The notes under the pieces were generated by a model, which was not told the DNA's origin, ran no database searches, and was given only the letters and a program-made list of their open reading frames with translations. DNA of 64,000 nt from Pyrrhoderma lamaoense (Eukaryota; Basidiomycota; Agaricomycetes; Hymenochaetales; Hymenochaetaceae): the NCBI GenBank assembly GCA_002794735.1, contig NBAZ01000004.1, positions 124,001 through 188,000 on the forward strand, read 5' to 3'. A program made the position numbers and the translations under genes. Numbering within the stretch: position 1 is the stretch's first letter; each line of letters begins with the position of its first letter. This document shows positions 1 to 11,519 of this stretch, one piece after another.

Positions 1-532
1 CATACCGCGAACAGAACATGGCGAACTTTTGAGTTTAGACTGGAATAAGTATCGGCCCATGGTGCTTGCAGCAGGGGGAACAAACCCATACATGAGGGTG
101 TGGGACTGTAGAATGGTGAAACCTTCAAACGGATTAAGTGGTCAAGCGCAGGAATTCACAAAGATAGGTGGTGTATGTGAGTCGGAGCTCGAAGCTCATA
201 CATATGCTATTCGTAGACTCCAATGGAGCCCCCACCGAGCAGACATAATTGCTACTGCAAGTTATGATATGACTTGCAAAGTGTACGTCGTCTTCATGTC
301 ATATATTCATACGAAGGTAGCTTACATTAGCTAATAATAACGATGTCTATTCCATTTTTGTTGATATAGATGGTCGGTGAACCCTCCACCAGGTACCCAC
401 TCACTCGTACATGTTGAGGATCGGCATTCGGAGTTTGTCGTCGGATGTGCATGGTCCCTATATGACGAAGGTCTACTAGCAAGTTGTGGCTGGGACGGCA
501 GGCTCAACCTTTGCCGCCCTCTAGGCGCGTAA
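1..532 (+). CDS. PEX7: PEX7-like PTS2 receptor, 3' end (5' truncated by window)
   Basis: WD40-repeat protein that binds cytosolic cargo carrying the N-terminal PTS2 signal and brings it to the peroxisome. Only the last repeats are present; the frame is already open at the left edge. Exons 2-282 and 370-532, with an 87-nt intron (283-369); the joined frame ends at TAA 530-532. Visible family marks are the blocks LSLDWNKYRP and YMRVWD, then ATASYDMTCKVW across the intron, then HSEFVVGCAWSLYDEGLLASCGWD near the C terminus, split here as HSEFVVG, CAWSLYDEG and LLASCGWD. This order matches the C-terminal blades of PEX7 rather than a generic WD40 protein. The start lies outside the window. Confidence 0.85.
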
Positions 533-1130
533 ATACAGATTTGCCTTTGAGCCGGAAGATTATAGGACCTCTGATCGTACTTTACTATATTTTATCCTCT
601 TTGGTGATTGTTTGATATCCAAAACAGTTTTTTCGACATTGCACATAGCTGTAACCTTGTAATACTACTAATGTACTTCCAATTTGATTTCTAAATCTAG
701 GGATGTCATTTGACTGATTGATTGTAAGTTACTATCACATACGTCTTCCTATTACTGGTGCAAGTCTGTTCAAATTCTACTTACTATCAAAAAAAACCTT
801 CTTTGCGACAAAGAGCAAGATAAGGTTCTACTGCAACGTCCTGATTTAACTTGCAATCCCTCGCATACTGCATCATCTATAGTCATATGAAGTCATTGGC
901 GGTTAAAAACTTGCAAAGTCAATACCGGCCCCCATGGACCGCCCAATATGCACAAGCCCAAGAAGAATCTATCTTTCTCACTTATCTATTATCAATGCAA
1001 AGGATTCACGTACAAAGTTATGATGAAATTGCATTATTACACCTCTGTGTCCATAAATCAGTACGTTTTTCCCCTTCCATGCTTGACACTTCAAGAAATA
1101 CCCTTTTCGTCGGTAATCCACAACGCAGCA
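533..1130. other. intergenic, no gene seen
   Basis: Sequence between the PEX7 stop and the next start. It holds only short overlapping open frames without splice logic or recognisable motifs. It presumably carries the 3' end of PEX7 and the promoter of the gene starting at 1131. Confidence 0.5.
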
Positions 1131-2361
1131 ATGAGTAGCCCGGGCCCAAAGAAACTATCTGAAAGTATTTATGATGCATATACCAAGAATTATAATAGAT
1201 TGGATCATGTTATCAATTCAAGTAAGTTACTATTTTGGCCTCCTTTTTTGTGTGATTTACTATTATTGAGTAAGATTTCTTTAATTCTGTAAACCCTTCT
1301 AGTGGCGCAGGAACATATGCTCTACAAATTCGTCATAGGTGAAGATTCACCCTCAGAATCACAAAACGAACGCAAGACGACCTTTAAGATTAAGCCAACC
1401 CGTAAGTGAAATTCCCTCTTAAAAAACCTTGATGAGAAGGTTGAATAGCAGTCTTTTGTTAGTTTGGAAGGCAGATTCATCAACTAAAGAATTCAATCTC
1501 GACATCCGGGGTACAGATGACAATGCCAAAAAAGCCAATCGGAAGCTATTTCTTGCTCTGCTCCAGCGAATCCAAAAGTTTTATGTTGAACTTGGCAAAA
1601 AGACTAATGACTCGGAGGTCGTGATTACTGAACAGAGATATGTACCATCCGCTTACGCCAATGAAATTGATGCTGCTCTTCAAGCTATTGCCAAGTGGCA
1701 TAGGCAAGTCTCTCCAGGTGGATTGCAGACAACTAGTACGCCTAGAACTTCTGGTACACCCACTTCAGCACTCCTATCACGCTCAAGAGCACTCGCACGA
1801 CCTTCAGGTTCCCGCCCGCAATTTTACTCAAAGCCAGCATACGCTACTGAAACCTCTATTGACCAGACGTCAGCTACAAATTCGACGAGACCGAGCAGAG
1901 CTAATGAAACTGACTCCTTCCTCATTAGCGGAATTCCCTTCAGCCGTTTAGTCCCTTTCTTCAGATCTTCTGTGTCTGATGGCAAAACCAGACCTCCACC
2001 TACAAAAGCAGGATCCTTGCAGAATCGTGAGGGTTCGGCGAGAAAGTCTAGCAGAGTGCATGTACCCCCAAAAACGAAAATCCGAGTCAGAGTTCCAAAG
2101 GTCACCAAAACCTCAGATGCTGCCGAGTCCAGGAAGGAGCCACAGCAAGTTAATCAATCAAGTCAAGTAGGTGTGTCGCTAAAGCCACGCCACACAGAAG
2201 TCACTTTGAATTCTGCCCCAATACCTTCCGTCGATAACTCATCAAATCGTAAAAGCGTTCACAATAATGCATCCACAGCGACAACAGACGTCAATGATAC
2301 AAACGTGTCTGACGCGCGGAGATTTGAACGCGTTGATGAGATCAAAAGCCGGAAAATTTGA
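1131..2361 (+). CDS. hypothetical protein, 362 aa
   Basis: Three-exon gene: 1131-1221, 1303-1401, 1463-2361; the parts sum to 363 codons including TGA. The start MSSPGPKKLSESIYDAY is the first ATG that keeps the frame through both introns. The first 120 or so residues look folded (KANRKLFLALLQRIQKF and EIDAALQAIAKWHRQ, helical and charged), and the rest is Ser/Thr/Arg-rich and probably disordered, with basic clusters such as KTKIRVRVPKVTK. I see no signal peptide, membrane segment or known catalytic motif. I do not recognise the family; a nuclear or scaffold role would be a guess from composition only. Confidence 0.65.
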
Positions 2362-3223
2362 TACAAACTCAGGAGCCAGTGTAGTACGTTTCTTGTTTTT
2401 ATGAATGCGCATAGTTGCGTATTGTAAGCGTACATTATACATACCAAATGATGTTTGTACTATTACTATCGAATAAATGATAGCGATTACACTCGAGTAG
2501 GATGATAACAATAATGATAGTATATCCTAGCTCATGATCAAAATGACTCTTGACAGAGTATTTTAATTTGATTGCGTCCCAGTCTCTGATACTAGTATAT
2601 TCTGACCCGAAGGAGAAGAGCTTACCGTCAGGTCCAATTTCATCAACAAGATACATTGAAACATAATTAGATACTTTGAAAATGAATACAGTAATCTACA
2701 CAGGAAATTGGACCATATTCCAGTAACTTTACATATCTACAAATTTGCTAAACCGGAAGGTACCACATTAGCGGCACCCAGAAAGGATGATATCATATTC
2801 ATATTAATCTGTGATCCTAACACACCTTATGCACAAGTTAGCAGCAATCAATATAGGCCCTTCTTTGATCTCAATAAATGAGCAAAATTGGTGTTGCCGA
2901 ATCTGCGTAACGCATACAAATCATCGCCAATAAGGAAACATTCAACCTTTGGTGACCCAGTTTGCCCACTCTCGGTGAGTCTCACATATCAGTTTGAAGT
3001 AGGAAGCTTATCAAAAGCTCGGAAACACCCTTTAACCTTACGATAGAGTTTATCTTTGCGCTTTGGGATAGACGTAGGCAATATTATTCGGAAAGAAATC
3101 AACATTAAAAGGTACAAAAGGTGGGAGGATGGACAGAACATCTTCATACTCACGACAATACAACTCCCTTACTACTGTCCTACTGCAAATAACCAAAAAC
3201 AACCCCAAAACTCACTTTAAACA
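2362..3223. other. intergenic with a weak minus-strand open stretch
   Basis: Mostly non-coding. On the minus strand around 2840-3000 and 2435-2656 there are short open stretches (for example FLIGDDLYALRRFGNTNF) but they are broken by stops, lack a start and do not join by convincing splice sites. They could be remnants of a gene. The 80 nt before 3224 are CAA-rich, as in fungal 5' leaders. Confidence 0.4.
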
Positions 3224-3418
3224 ATGAGCGGAAAGCCCAATTCCTCAGCCCCTAGGAATGGTAAAATTCCTACTTCAACAAAACCTGGTGCTATATCCTC
3301 AAAACTTGATAACAGGCTCAAACCTGGTAAAACACAGGAACAGCTTTTCGCGGAGTATATGAAGATGGTCCGTGAGAAGACGATTGAGGATCAGATAAAA
3401 TTGCTAGAAAAGAAATAG
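3224..3418 (+). CDS. small hypothetical protein, 64 aa
   Basis: Single-exon frame from ATG 3224 to TAG 3416-3418. The start has an A at -3 and follows a CAA-rich, stop-containing leader typical of fungal 5' UTRs. The protein begins Ser/Pro/Lys-rich (MSGKPNSSAPRNGK) and ends in a charged, probably helical tail (EQLFAEYMKMVREKTIEDQI). No homologue is recognised. Short frames arise by chance, but the leader, the absence of an overlapping better frame and the amphipathic tail favour a real small gene. Confidence 0.5.
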   Translation: MSGKPNSSAPRNGKIPTSTKPGAISSKLDNRLKPGKTQEQLFAEYMKMVREKTIEDQIKLLEKK

Positions 3419-5044
3419 GGGGAAAGCTATAAGGAGATGAACTCCAGACTCTTCAAGGAAACACTAGTTTTTTTTTAAATTTTCGTTCGTCTTTCTTCCG
3501 CACTTCATGGCATAGGTATCGCAATGTATGCGCTGTATCATGTCAGTGGGTGCACAATTATAAATCAACCCTGATTACAATCAATGTCTATACAATAGTA
3601 ACTTGAGATCATCTCGAACAACAAGTTCTATGTTTTGACAAGTCGCCAAGCTGCAATTATCTCACTTAATTCGAATCATCCATAAGAAAAGGCTTGCAGA
3701 TCGGACAGTAGACTAGTATTTTAGATACATCAATAACAATAAAGGGTTTACGACTAGTCATAGTATTAATCAAAGTTCTGTGATTATCCGTTCCGAGGAA
3801 TCTCCTGATATATTCGTGATCAAATTGTGTCAACGAATTAGTAGACAAGGTGTAGCTTTAAGTCGTAGTGGTTCCGTAAGAAATAAATGATAAGAATGCG
3901 AAGGTTTTATATTTTTGTAACGAGTCGATCCCATATATAAAAAGAAGAGAAAAGGCACTTAGTCATCGAGAAAGATCGTCTGCTTGTTGATCCCGTTCAG
4001 ATCTAGAGAGGAGAAACGTGGGAACGGATAGAAGTTCGTTTGACGTTAATCTATATTTTCACAGCACTAATCGTTGGTTGTTGCCATGAGCGATTTCAAA
4101 TATGCACAGAAGCACTTCAAAATGATTTAGAATATCTCTGACGTATTTTTGATGATAAGAACAGCGTATGAGACATTGATAATTGAAGTGATTCGTCAAC
4201 TTGATTGACATTGGAATCCGAGTAGGGTCGCAACAGGCTGGAAAACAGAAAGTCGAAACATTGACAGGACTGGTCTCATACTATCTTAAGTCCGGAAACC
4301 GAGGAAAATTAACGTTATTGTGCATTTAAAGCTTCTTCGAAGCCAATGACGATCCAGGAGTTGATGCACGTAATCGAAGATCATTACTATGATCAGCGTA
4401 TGCGAGCGAGGTAGATGGAGTCAGCCTGGAGTCGAGCCTGGAGCTCTGGGTGGATCAAGTTATGCTGTGAAAAGTGAAGAAGAAAGGGCGGCTGAGGGTG
4501 AAGGTGTCGTTACTCGTACTCGTACTAGTACAAGTGTTTCCGTAAAATTTCACTGGGCAAAAAGCCGAGCCGGTGTGTTCGGCTTTACGACACACGATTA
4601 TATGTAAAAATTAGGTGTTGAAGCCTTCGAGACGTGTCATAAACGTTGTGAGCATAAAGGGCTTTTCCAGCAAGGTTGTTTGATATCTGCTGTTGCATAA
4701 TTCTGAGACATAATGCAGGGAGTTGATGGGATTGTAAATTTTTATTCTGCAATTTATTATTTAATGCGATTATTCAGTTTAGCGAATGGTCTAAAGAGGA
4801 GATAATCTACTCAAAAAGGATGAATGTTAGGGTTTAATGTGTTCCTGATGAAGGATTGACGGCTGTGCTACTTCCGAACTCGGCGTCGGGGTTGAAGCTC
4901 TTGACGCTGCGCCTTTCTGCCTGTCCTTCATTCTACTTCCACTTGGCGTCCATCTCTCTTCCCCAGTGCTCTTTTCATCATACATAGCTCCTTTGTAGTC
5001 CCATTTTTGGTGACTATCTCATTCAGAAGGAGCATCTGAAAAAA
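3419..5044. other. intergenic, promoter side of C2H2 gene A
   Basis: 1.6 kb without a supportable gene. A 72-codon plus-strand frame at 4389-4607 and a 60-codon minus frame at 3666-3848 have no splice context or motif. The 150 nt before the gene A start (about 4900-5020) are rich in CT tracts, a common feature near fungal transcription starts. Confidence 0.5.
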
Positions 5045-7663
5045 ATGGAACAAGCTTTATCCGTAGACAGCTCAACCTTACCGGCTCTTAAAGATCTCTT
5101 TCCAGGTATGTCGTTATCATCCTTATTGCGCACTTTCATCAACATTGCTCATCGTTCAAACCACTATCTTTGAAATCAATGTACAACACCCACCACCCAA
5201 AAGAACACTTCTTCGAAAACCCTGAACATAGTATGAACTCACAACAGCCAGCAGCTCCCGTTCTCCCGCAACTGCCCGACCCACATATCTCTCTTGCGCA
5301 GCATTATCAAGCGCAGTATCATCACCGACCTATTCATCAGAATCAACAGCAACATTCCAATCAGGTTCAGATGCCGTTTAACGCCCCTCATAATGCTGCG
5401 AGTCAAATTGGGTATCAACAAATGAATAAACGATCTCATGATTTAGTAAACGGGGTAAACCCTTATGGATACTCTACGCAAGAAGCTGGTAATGAATTGC
5501 GAGTTAATTCACCACTAGCATCTAATCATACGAGTGAATTGGCCGGTCCCGCGGCAGGCGATGGTCCTGTCGAGGAGATCGACGAGGAAGACAATGAATA
5601 TGGCGAAGAGAAACGACGTCACCCCTGTCCCCGCTGCGGAAAACGATTCAACCGACCAAGCAGCCTCAAAATACATCTCAACACACACACAGGTGCAAAA
5701 CGTGAGCGTTTAAGTTTGTGTCCATCTACTTGAGATCGCCCATGTCTAGATTAGCGTTTTTTTTCTTATGATTTACTTTTGATCGCCGTTTTGCAAATCA
5801 ACTTCTCGACAGTTCCTCGTTTTGGTCCCTTTCTTTTTTTATCCAATATATATTTTTATAAGTAGTCTTTTCATAAAGATTGCTAATGCACAAATCGCAG
5901 CCTACCAATGTCCTTTTCCGGGATGCGGCAGGACTTTTAATGTCTCGAGCAACATGCGTCGACATTTTCGCAATCATGCTCGTCGTCCCGCACCACCTGA
6001 AGTACCTTCAAATGCCTATCCAGTACCTTCTCAGCAGCCCCAACGGGGTATTAGTCATCCTGGGCAGGCAGCATTGACACCTACTTCTGAAGGTGGCTTC
6101 GGTGATATATCTCATTCGCAGCTTTACCCACGGGACTCGGACATACGAACGAACGGGAGTCACTCTAGGAGCAATCCTATGACTCCACCCCTTACTAATG
6201 AAGGTAGCGAGTATGGGTTAGAGCATGAAAGAAGTATACAGGCATCTGGGTCTAATCTACATTTCGGCAGTTATAGCACTCCAAATGGGCAGGCCCCCAT
6301 GTCAATACCTTCTGCACAATCTTTTGGGAACTCCTATGGGGGGTTTGTACATGGTCCCTCTAACGGGATGTTTATGCAACACGATGGTGTGCCCTTGCAA
6401 ATGGGAATGAATCAACTTGACGTGTCTTTTCCTGTCGACCCTGCCCTCGTAAACCAACATGAAAACACTCATACAAATGGTAGAGCAGATGCTGAAGGAG
6501 ATGCTGACGCCGACGGTGAAATAGATTCTGGTGTAGATGGGGACCAACGGGGTGGTGAAAACGGCCCTTCTCAAGCATTTGCACAGTATTCTACTGATTC
6601 TAGATGGTCTCGGCCGATGCCATCTTATTCCAATACACGATCCCCGGTGGAATATACACCAGTTGTTCGCCGTGGCAGGCCACCAGGCAGTAAAAATAAA
6701 CCAAAGAAGCCCCCAGCACCGCCCACTCCTTCACTTGGCACACAGTTTCGTTCCATTGTTGTTCCGGTTGGTAGCCCTGAGCAAATTGCACAATATACAG
6801 CCCAATATCAGCAGCAGTTTGCACAGTGTTCTCCGTTGCAACAATATCAAATGCAGCAGGCGCAGATGGCTGCTGCGGCCGCGACTCCGGGGACTAATGG
6901 ATTCACAGCAAGTCCTTCCGCTATGAATGGGACAGAAGGGATGCCTGGGTACCCCCCTGGATCAGCGAATGGCTCGTCCAATGGTATGGTGTACCCAGGC
7001 CCAGGTTACATGCAGTATCCTCAGATGTATCCCTATGCTCCTACCCCACCTACTTCTGCATCATCTGGTCAAGGAATGACTCACGGAAATGGAAATCCCA
7101 GAGGAACGTACAACTCGTCCCAGGATATAGACAGGTCATATACGCATAGTGACGGATCTGGATACAACGATCATAGTTTGCACGCAGATATGAAAGGAAA
7201 TCAAATACATAGTTCCGCACCAGCGCCGCAATACAACTTGCATAACCAGTCACCGCAATCCCTTCGCGGGAATAAGCCGGGTGGCCATGCTCCTTTGGGT
7301 GGGGGGGATGTGAATCAAAACTCCAATGGAATCGCTTCACACGAGACTAAGACCGAGAAAGAAAAATCCACGCCCAAGAATGCACCGACCCGAGGAAAGG
7401 GCAAACGGGGGAGACCGAGGGGTAGACCCCCAAAAGCTTCTAGTGTGGCCGTTGCGGAAGATGATGTTGAAGAAAATGATGATGATACTAAGGAAGCTAG
7501 TGAAAGTGCTGAAGAAGAAGATGTAGGCGATGACACGGTATCAACGCCTGATTCGGATGGGGATTCCGATTACCCCGCTCCAAGTAGGTCGTCAAAACGT
7601 CAAAAAGTTACACGAAGTCGAGGGAGGCCAAAAAAACGAATACGCACACGTTCAAGAAAATAG
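5045..7663 (+). CDS. C2H2 zinc-finger / AT-hook transcription factor (paralogue A)
   Basis: Probable nuclear DNA-binding regulator, 773 aa. Exons 5045-5105, 5204-5701, 5901-7663 sum to 774 codons. Exon 1 encodes MEQALSV and the motif LPALKDLFP. Exon 2 ends with finger 1 (CPRC, then HLNTH; C-x2-C-x12-H-x3-H) and exon 3 starts with finger 2 (CPFPGC, then HFRNH; C-x4-C-x12-H-x3-H). The intron cuts the linker HTGAK/P in phase 1. After the fingers comes a long Gln/Pro/Gly-rich region with an acidic stretch (DAEGDADADGE) and three AT-hook-like cores: RRGRPPGSK, KRGRPRGRPPK and the terminal RSRGRPKKR. Paralogue B shares the SFPVDPAL/AFPVDPAL block, the acidic stretch and the AYQ repeats. Agaricomycete C2H2 proteins of this kind include mushroom-development regulators, but orthology is not shown here. 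Confidence 0.88.
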
Positions 7664-8664
7664 CCATGAAATCCATACTTCCCATCTCATCTTCCCTCCC
7701 TCCCTCTTACGTTACTTGTTTTTCTACTGGTGAATAAAAAAAAAAGGTCATTAGCAACAAACACATCTTACTACTTAAGCCAGTAAGTACAACGGACAGA
7801 ACTTCGGCTTGCACTTTCAACTTTTTTCTTTATTAAGAAACTATGAAATCTTACCTCACTACCTTCGTCATTTCTTGTTTATGATTATTTTTCGCAAACA
7901 CAATCTTAGCCCTTTGACGCGCACAATATGTATATAATTTGTTTCTCTCTCATAGTATCATTCTTACAAGCGTAGGAGATCTCAAATTAGCTATTTTCGA
8001 TGGTGACGATATGGTTATCGTTACAACTCCCTCCCTACATCCTATTTTCAACCTCCGATAATCCATCGTACTACATTATCCTCGATTCCTATCTCTCAGT
8101 CTTCCATCTTTATCCCTGAAATTGCTTCAGAGTTGCAATGAATATCTCTTTTTCTCTCTCGCTTTCTTGTATAACATGTAATTTTTTTTTCACACAATCC
8201 ATCTCCAGACAAACCTTCTAAAACTTAAAACAGCATTAATAGTTTAATTTATTTTTTCACTGATGTTAATCATTTAATTAGAAAATGCTTGTAAAATACA
8301 CAATCACATCGCATCATAAATAATTCGTGTGCTTGCTTACAAGCAAATATAGAAATCTGCTGCTGCGCATCTGCATGCACGTTTCTATTATTATATCCCT
8401 TCTCTCTTAATGTGGTAGATGGCGCCACAGAGATGGAGGGATGAAATAAAAAATAAAAGAAACATGCCAAGAAAAATAAAGAAGGGGGCGGATATAACGA
8501 AATTCCTAAAGTTAACATCTCAATTTAGTGATCAAATAAAGTATAAAGCGTGTTTCTTTTAATCTTCTAAACTGTTTCCGGGTTTGACAATACATGTACG
8601 TAAAAGAGCCGGGAACTTTTTTTTTAAGGAAGAAAGTTAGGAAAAAAGATAAAAAAGACATTTT
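7664..8664. other. 3' region of gene A, no gene seen
   Basis: One kilobase between the gene A stop and the tRNA. It is AT-rich with CCCT and CTTT tracts and contains no supportable coding frame. The first few hundred bases probably form the 3' UTR of gene A. Confidence 0.5.
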
Positions 8665-8757
8665 GGGCCGAGCAGGGGATCGAACCCTGGGTCACCTGCA
8701 ATTCTTGGATCTGTTGATCCTCCCAAAGCAGGTATCTTACCACTAGACCACACGGCC
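8665..8757 (-). tRNA. tRNA-Pro(UGG) with intron
   Basis: Read on the minus strand the element starts GGCCGTGTGGTCTAGTGGTA and ends with the T arm CAGGG-TTCGATC-CCCTG, then CTCGGCC and discriminator C. The acceptor arm pairs except for one U-U at 6-67, which is also seen in yeast tRNA-Pro. The anticodon stem is CCTGC/GCAGG; the loop reads TT-TGG-G before the interruption, giving anticodon UGG. Removing about 21 nt immediately 3' of position 37 leaves a standard 72-nt tRNA, so the insertion is a canonical tRNA intron. A-box and B-box promoter elements are intact. It lies between the 3' ends of the convergent genes A and B. Confidence 0.93.
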
Positions 8758-9327
8758 ATGTAATAATGCTTTTTGTTTACATCTACATTGTGTAAAAGTT
8801 TCATATCTCTTGACGAAAAATGCTCGATATTAGTCTAATATTAGATGGTTGAACATCAAATTCACACTAACTTCAATATCAACAAGTAAATTGTGGAGAC
8901 AATGTCAGAAATGCTACTTGATACATCGTGTCAACAACAAGGAGCATAATCGAACGTCGACGAGAATCAAGCGAGATGAGAAAAAGAGGAAAAAAAAGAA
9001 GTCTGCAATAGAGCTCATTGTTACAAAGCTGAAAAAAAACTATAGGCATAACTCGATCAGGAAAGCACGTAAGAGGCAGCCGAAGTCAACACACACAAGA
9101 AGTCGGCAAGATATAAGGATATACGGGGGAGGGAATCGATATAAGGTCGCAAATTCATATCAAGGACATAGGCTAAGACAGAAGTTACGGAGGACGAAAA
9201 ATGAAACTAAGGAGGAAGAGCTAGGCCCATCCACATACATATACACCATACAAGTAGCAAGCAGCAAATTCAATTATACAGTCAAAGAAGACGAGTAGCA
9301 GCACGATGTCCAGACAACAGAGCTTTC
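8758..9327. other. 3' region of gene B, no gene seen
   Basis: Purine-rich on the plus strand. The 149-codon Lys/Arg-rich plus-strand frame here runs antisense to the likely 3' UTR of gene B and has no domain, so it is not called. Confidence 0.5.
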
Positions 9328-11519
9328 TTACTTGCGACCTCTCCCGCGACCTCTTCCTCTACCTCGCGGTCTACCCACCTTTCTTTTCTGTGTAGTAGAA
9401 GGACTTGACTCTGCTCCTTCTACCCCTGTCTCCTCAACGTCGTTAGCGTTGGTGCCTTTGTCTTCTGACATGATAGCATCTTGTTCCCCCCCTTCTACAC
9501 TAGCTATCACTTCAAAGGTTTCTACGACTGGTTCTTCCGTCTTAGCCTCAGTGTCGGCTGATACTATAGCTGTGTTGACCGCAGCGTCACTGGTAGTCGT
9601 CTTAGATTTCGCTTCCGTCTCGCTAGTCTCTGGAGCTTGAGGAGGAGCTTGATCTCTTTCAGCAGACGTAGAAGGGACTGGTCTCTGGGATACAGCCGCA
9701 GTGGATGGAGAGGGAGAGGGAGCGGTCGGAGCAGCGGAGACAGACGCCTGAGGATTGGGAGTGTACGCATACATCATTTGATGCGGATATGCCGCGTAAT
9801 TTTGTGGTGGCACACCTGGAGCACCAATATTCATATTCATACCGTTCATTAACATCCCAGTACCAGGAATAGTATTCTCCGCGCCTGCGGTTTGTTGTAA
9901 TTGTTGTTGATATTGAGCATACTGTTGAAATTGAGCATACTGCGCGTATTGTTTTTGATATTGAGCCGCAATACGAGCAGCTTGAGTAGGGTCACTCATC
10001 GGGACAGATACAGGGACGAGGATTTGCCTGAATTGAAGAGTACCTGGCGCCCCAGATGGATTCGATAGATTGACCACGTCTCCAGTAGCTGAAATTCTAG
10101 ATTTGTTGCCAGAAGTCTTGTTTGCATTCTTCCCTTTTGCTTTTCCTCGTTTTGGCACTTCAGATGTTCCAGCAGATGCACGGGTATTTGAAGTTGAATG
10201 TGTCAACTGCGGACGCTGTTCCTCGTCTTCAGTAGCTTCTTCTCCAGTCGGATCTTCCTCTCCATCCCCGTCACCAGTATTACTCTCCCCGTCCGCGTCT
10301 GCATCGCCGTCTGCATCGGCATCAACATCGGCATCACCACCCTCGTTCTTCTGATTACCCTCAAGCGCCGGGTCAACAGGGAAGGCCATTTCAAGAGGCA
10401 TCATACCCATGTGTATACCTTGCAAATTGAGATGAGACATATTCATAGCTAAGTGCATCGGTAAATTTGGAGGTGCGAACATTGGCGCTCCAGGAGGGAA
10501 AGCTCCATATGGATTTCCAGGCGTAGCGAACGGAGGTGGAGGAGGATACGCACCAGGCGGAGCTTGTACATTGAACGGTTGCTGCTGAACATCTGAACTG
10601 ATATATTCACCTTCACCTGGAACGCTTGGTATCACTTTCGTTCGAGGTCTACCTCGTGCTCCGCGCCCTCCATGAGAAGGGGGGAACACCAACGTACCCC
10701 CACGTGTATATGAATTCGGATCCCAATTGTGTCCTTGAATGACTTGACCCCTTCCCCGGGTCGGCGGAAGCTGGGGTAAAGGCTGCTCACCTCCAACCGA
10801 GTTATCTGATACAGCACGATTACCATGGGTGCGATAGTGTCGTCTCATATTACTAGACACGTTGAAAGCGCGTCCGCAACCCTGGTACGGACAGGGAAAC
10901 GCTGAATAAAACGAATCGTTACTTTAAAAAAATCATCCCCCAAAAAATAGAATTAAAAAAAAAAGGAAACGAAATAATAGTTATGAATAAGAGAAAAATA
11001 CCCACGTCGTTCTCCGGTATGTGTCGTCAAGTGTATCTTCAGACTACTCGGGCGATTGAAGAGTTTCCCGCAGACAGTACACTTGTGACGACGGTCGTTC
11101 TTCTTAGTACTCGAAGTAGTAGTTGTTTCGACACTAAAGCCTTGAGAACCATCCGCCATTGACACATCACCCTCAGTGCGTTGGTCGCTCTCACTACCAG
11201 CAGCACCAGTGCCAGCAGACAGAGGAGCCCCATTCGGGCCCGCAGTTCTGAATCGATGAGTAGTAGCACTTGAATTCACGTCCATAGAGAATACATGCTC
11301 GTAAAGCTGTCCATGATTGTTTCCACTCGCTGCCGCACTACCAGGTGTCAGTCCGAGACCAGGATCATTAGCATCGTCAAAAGTCCGCTTCGTTCCCTGA
11401 GAATTTGACGAAGATGAGTCTTGAGTTTCCTGAGGTCCTGACGGCAGAGCAAAGGACATCTGCAGAGCGTGACCCGCTTGAGCTAGGTGGTTGTTTTGTG
11501 GATCGTTAGTGTTGATCAT
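9328..11519 (-). CDS. C2H2 zinc-finger / AT-hook transcription factor (paralogue B)
   Basis: Probable nuclear DNA-binding regulator, 695 aa as modelled. Exons (minus) 11519-11006 and 10901-9328 sum to 696 codons. Finger 1 is CTVCGKLF...HLTTH, finger 2 CPYQGC...HYRTH; the 104-nt intron splits the linker HTGER/P at the same place and phase as in paralogues A and C. Downstream are a basic GRPRTK core, an acidic DADADGDADADGE run, a Gln/Tyr-Ala repeat region and a terminal GRPRGRGRGRGRGRK hook. The start MINTNDP is conservative: the frame is open further upstream through SDHEE, which resembles the residues just after the first intron of A and C, so an extra 5' exon is possible, though I find no LPxxKDLFP exon in the next 1.9 kb. 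Confidence 0.85.

Noticed and set aside
2435..3000. Minus-strand open pieces (FLIGDDLYALRRF and others)
   Set aside because: Broken by stops in every frame with no consistent splice chain; insufficient for a gene call.
4389..4607. 72-codon plus-strand frame
   Set aside because: No start context, no motif, located in the promoter region of gene A.
8849..9298. 149-codon plus-strand frame rich in Lys and Arg
   Set aside because: It runs antisense to the likely 3' UTR of C2H2 gene B, has no domain or splice context, and its composition follows from the purine-rich strand.
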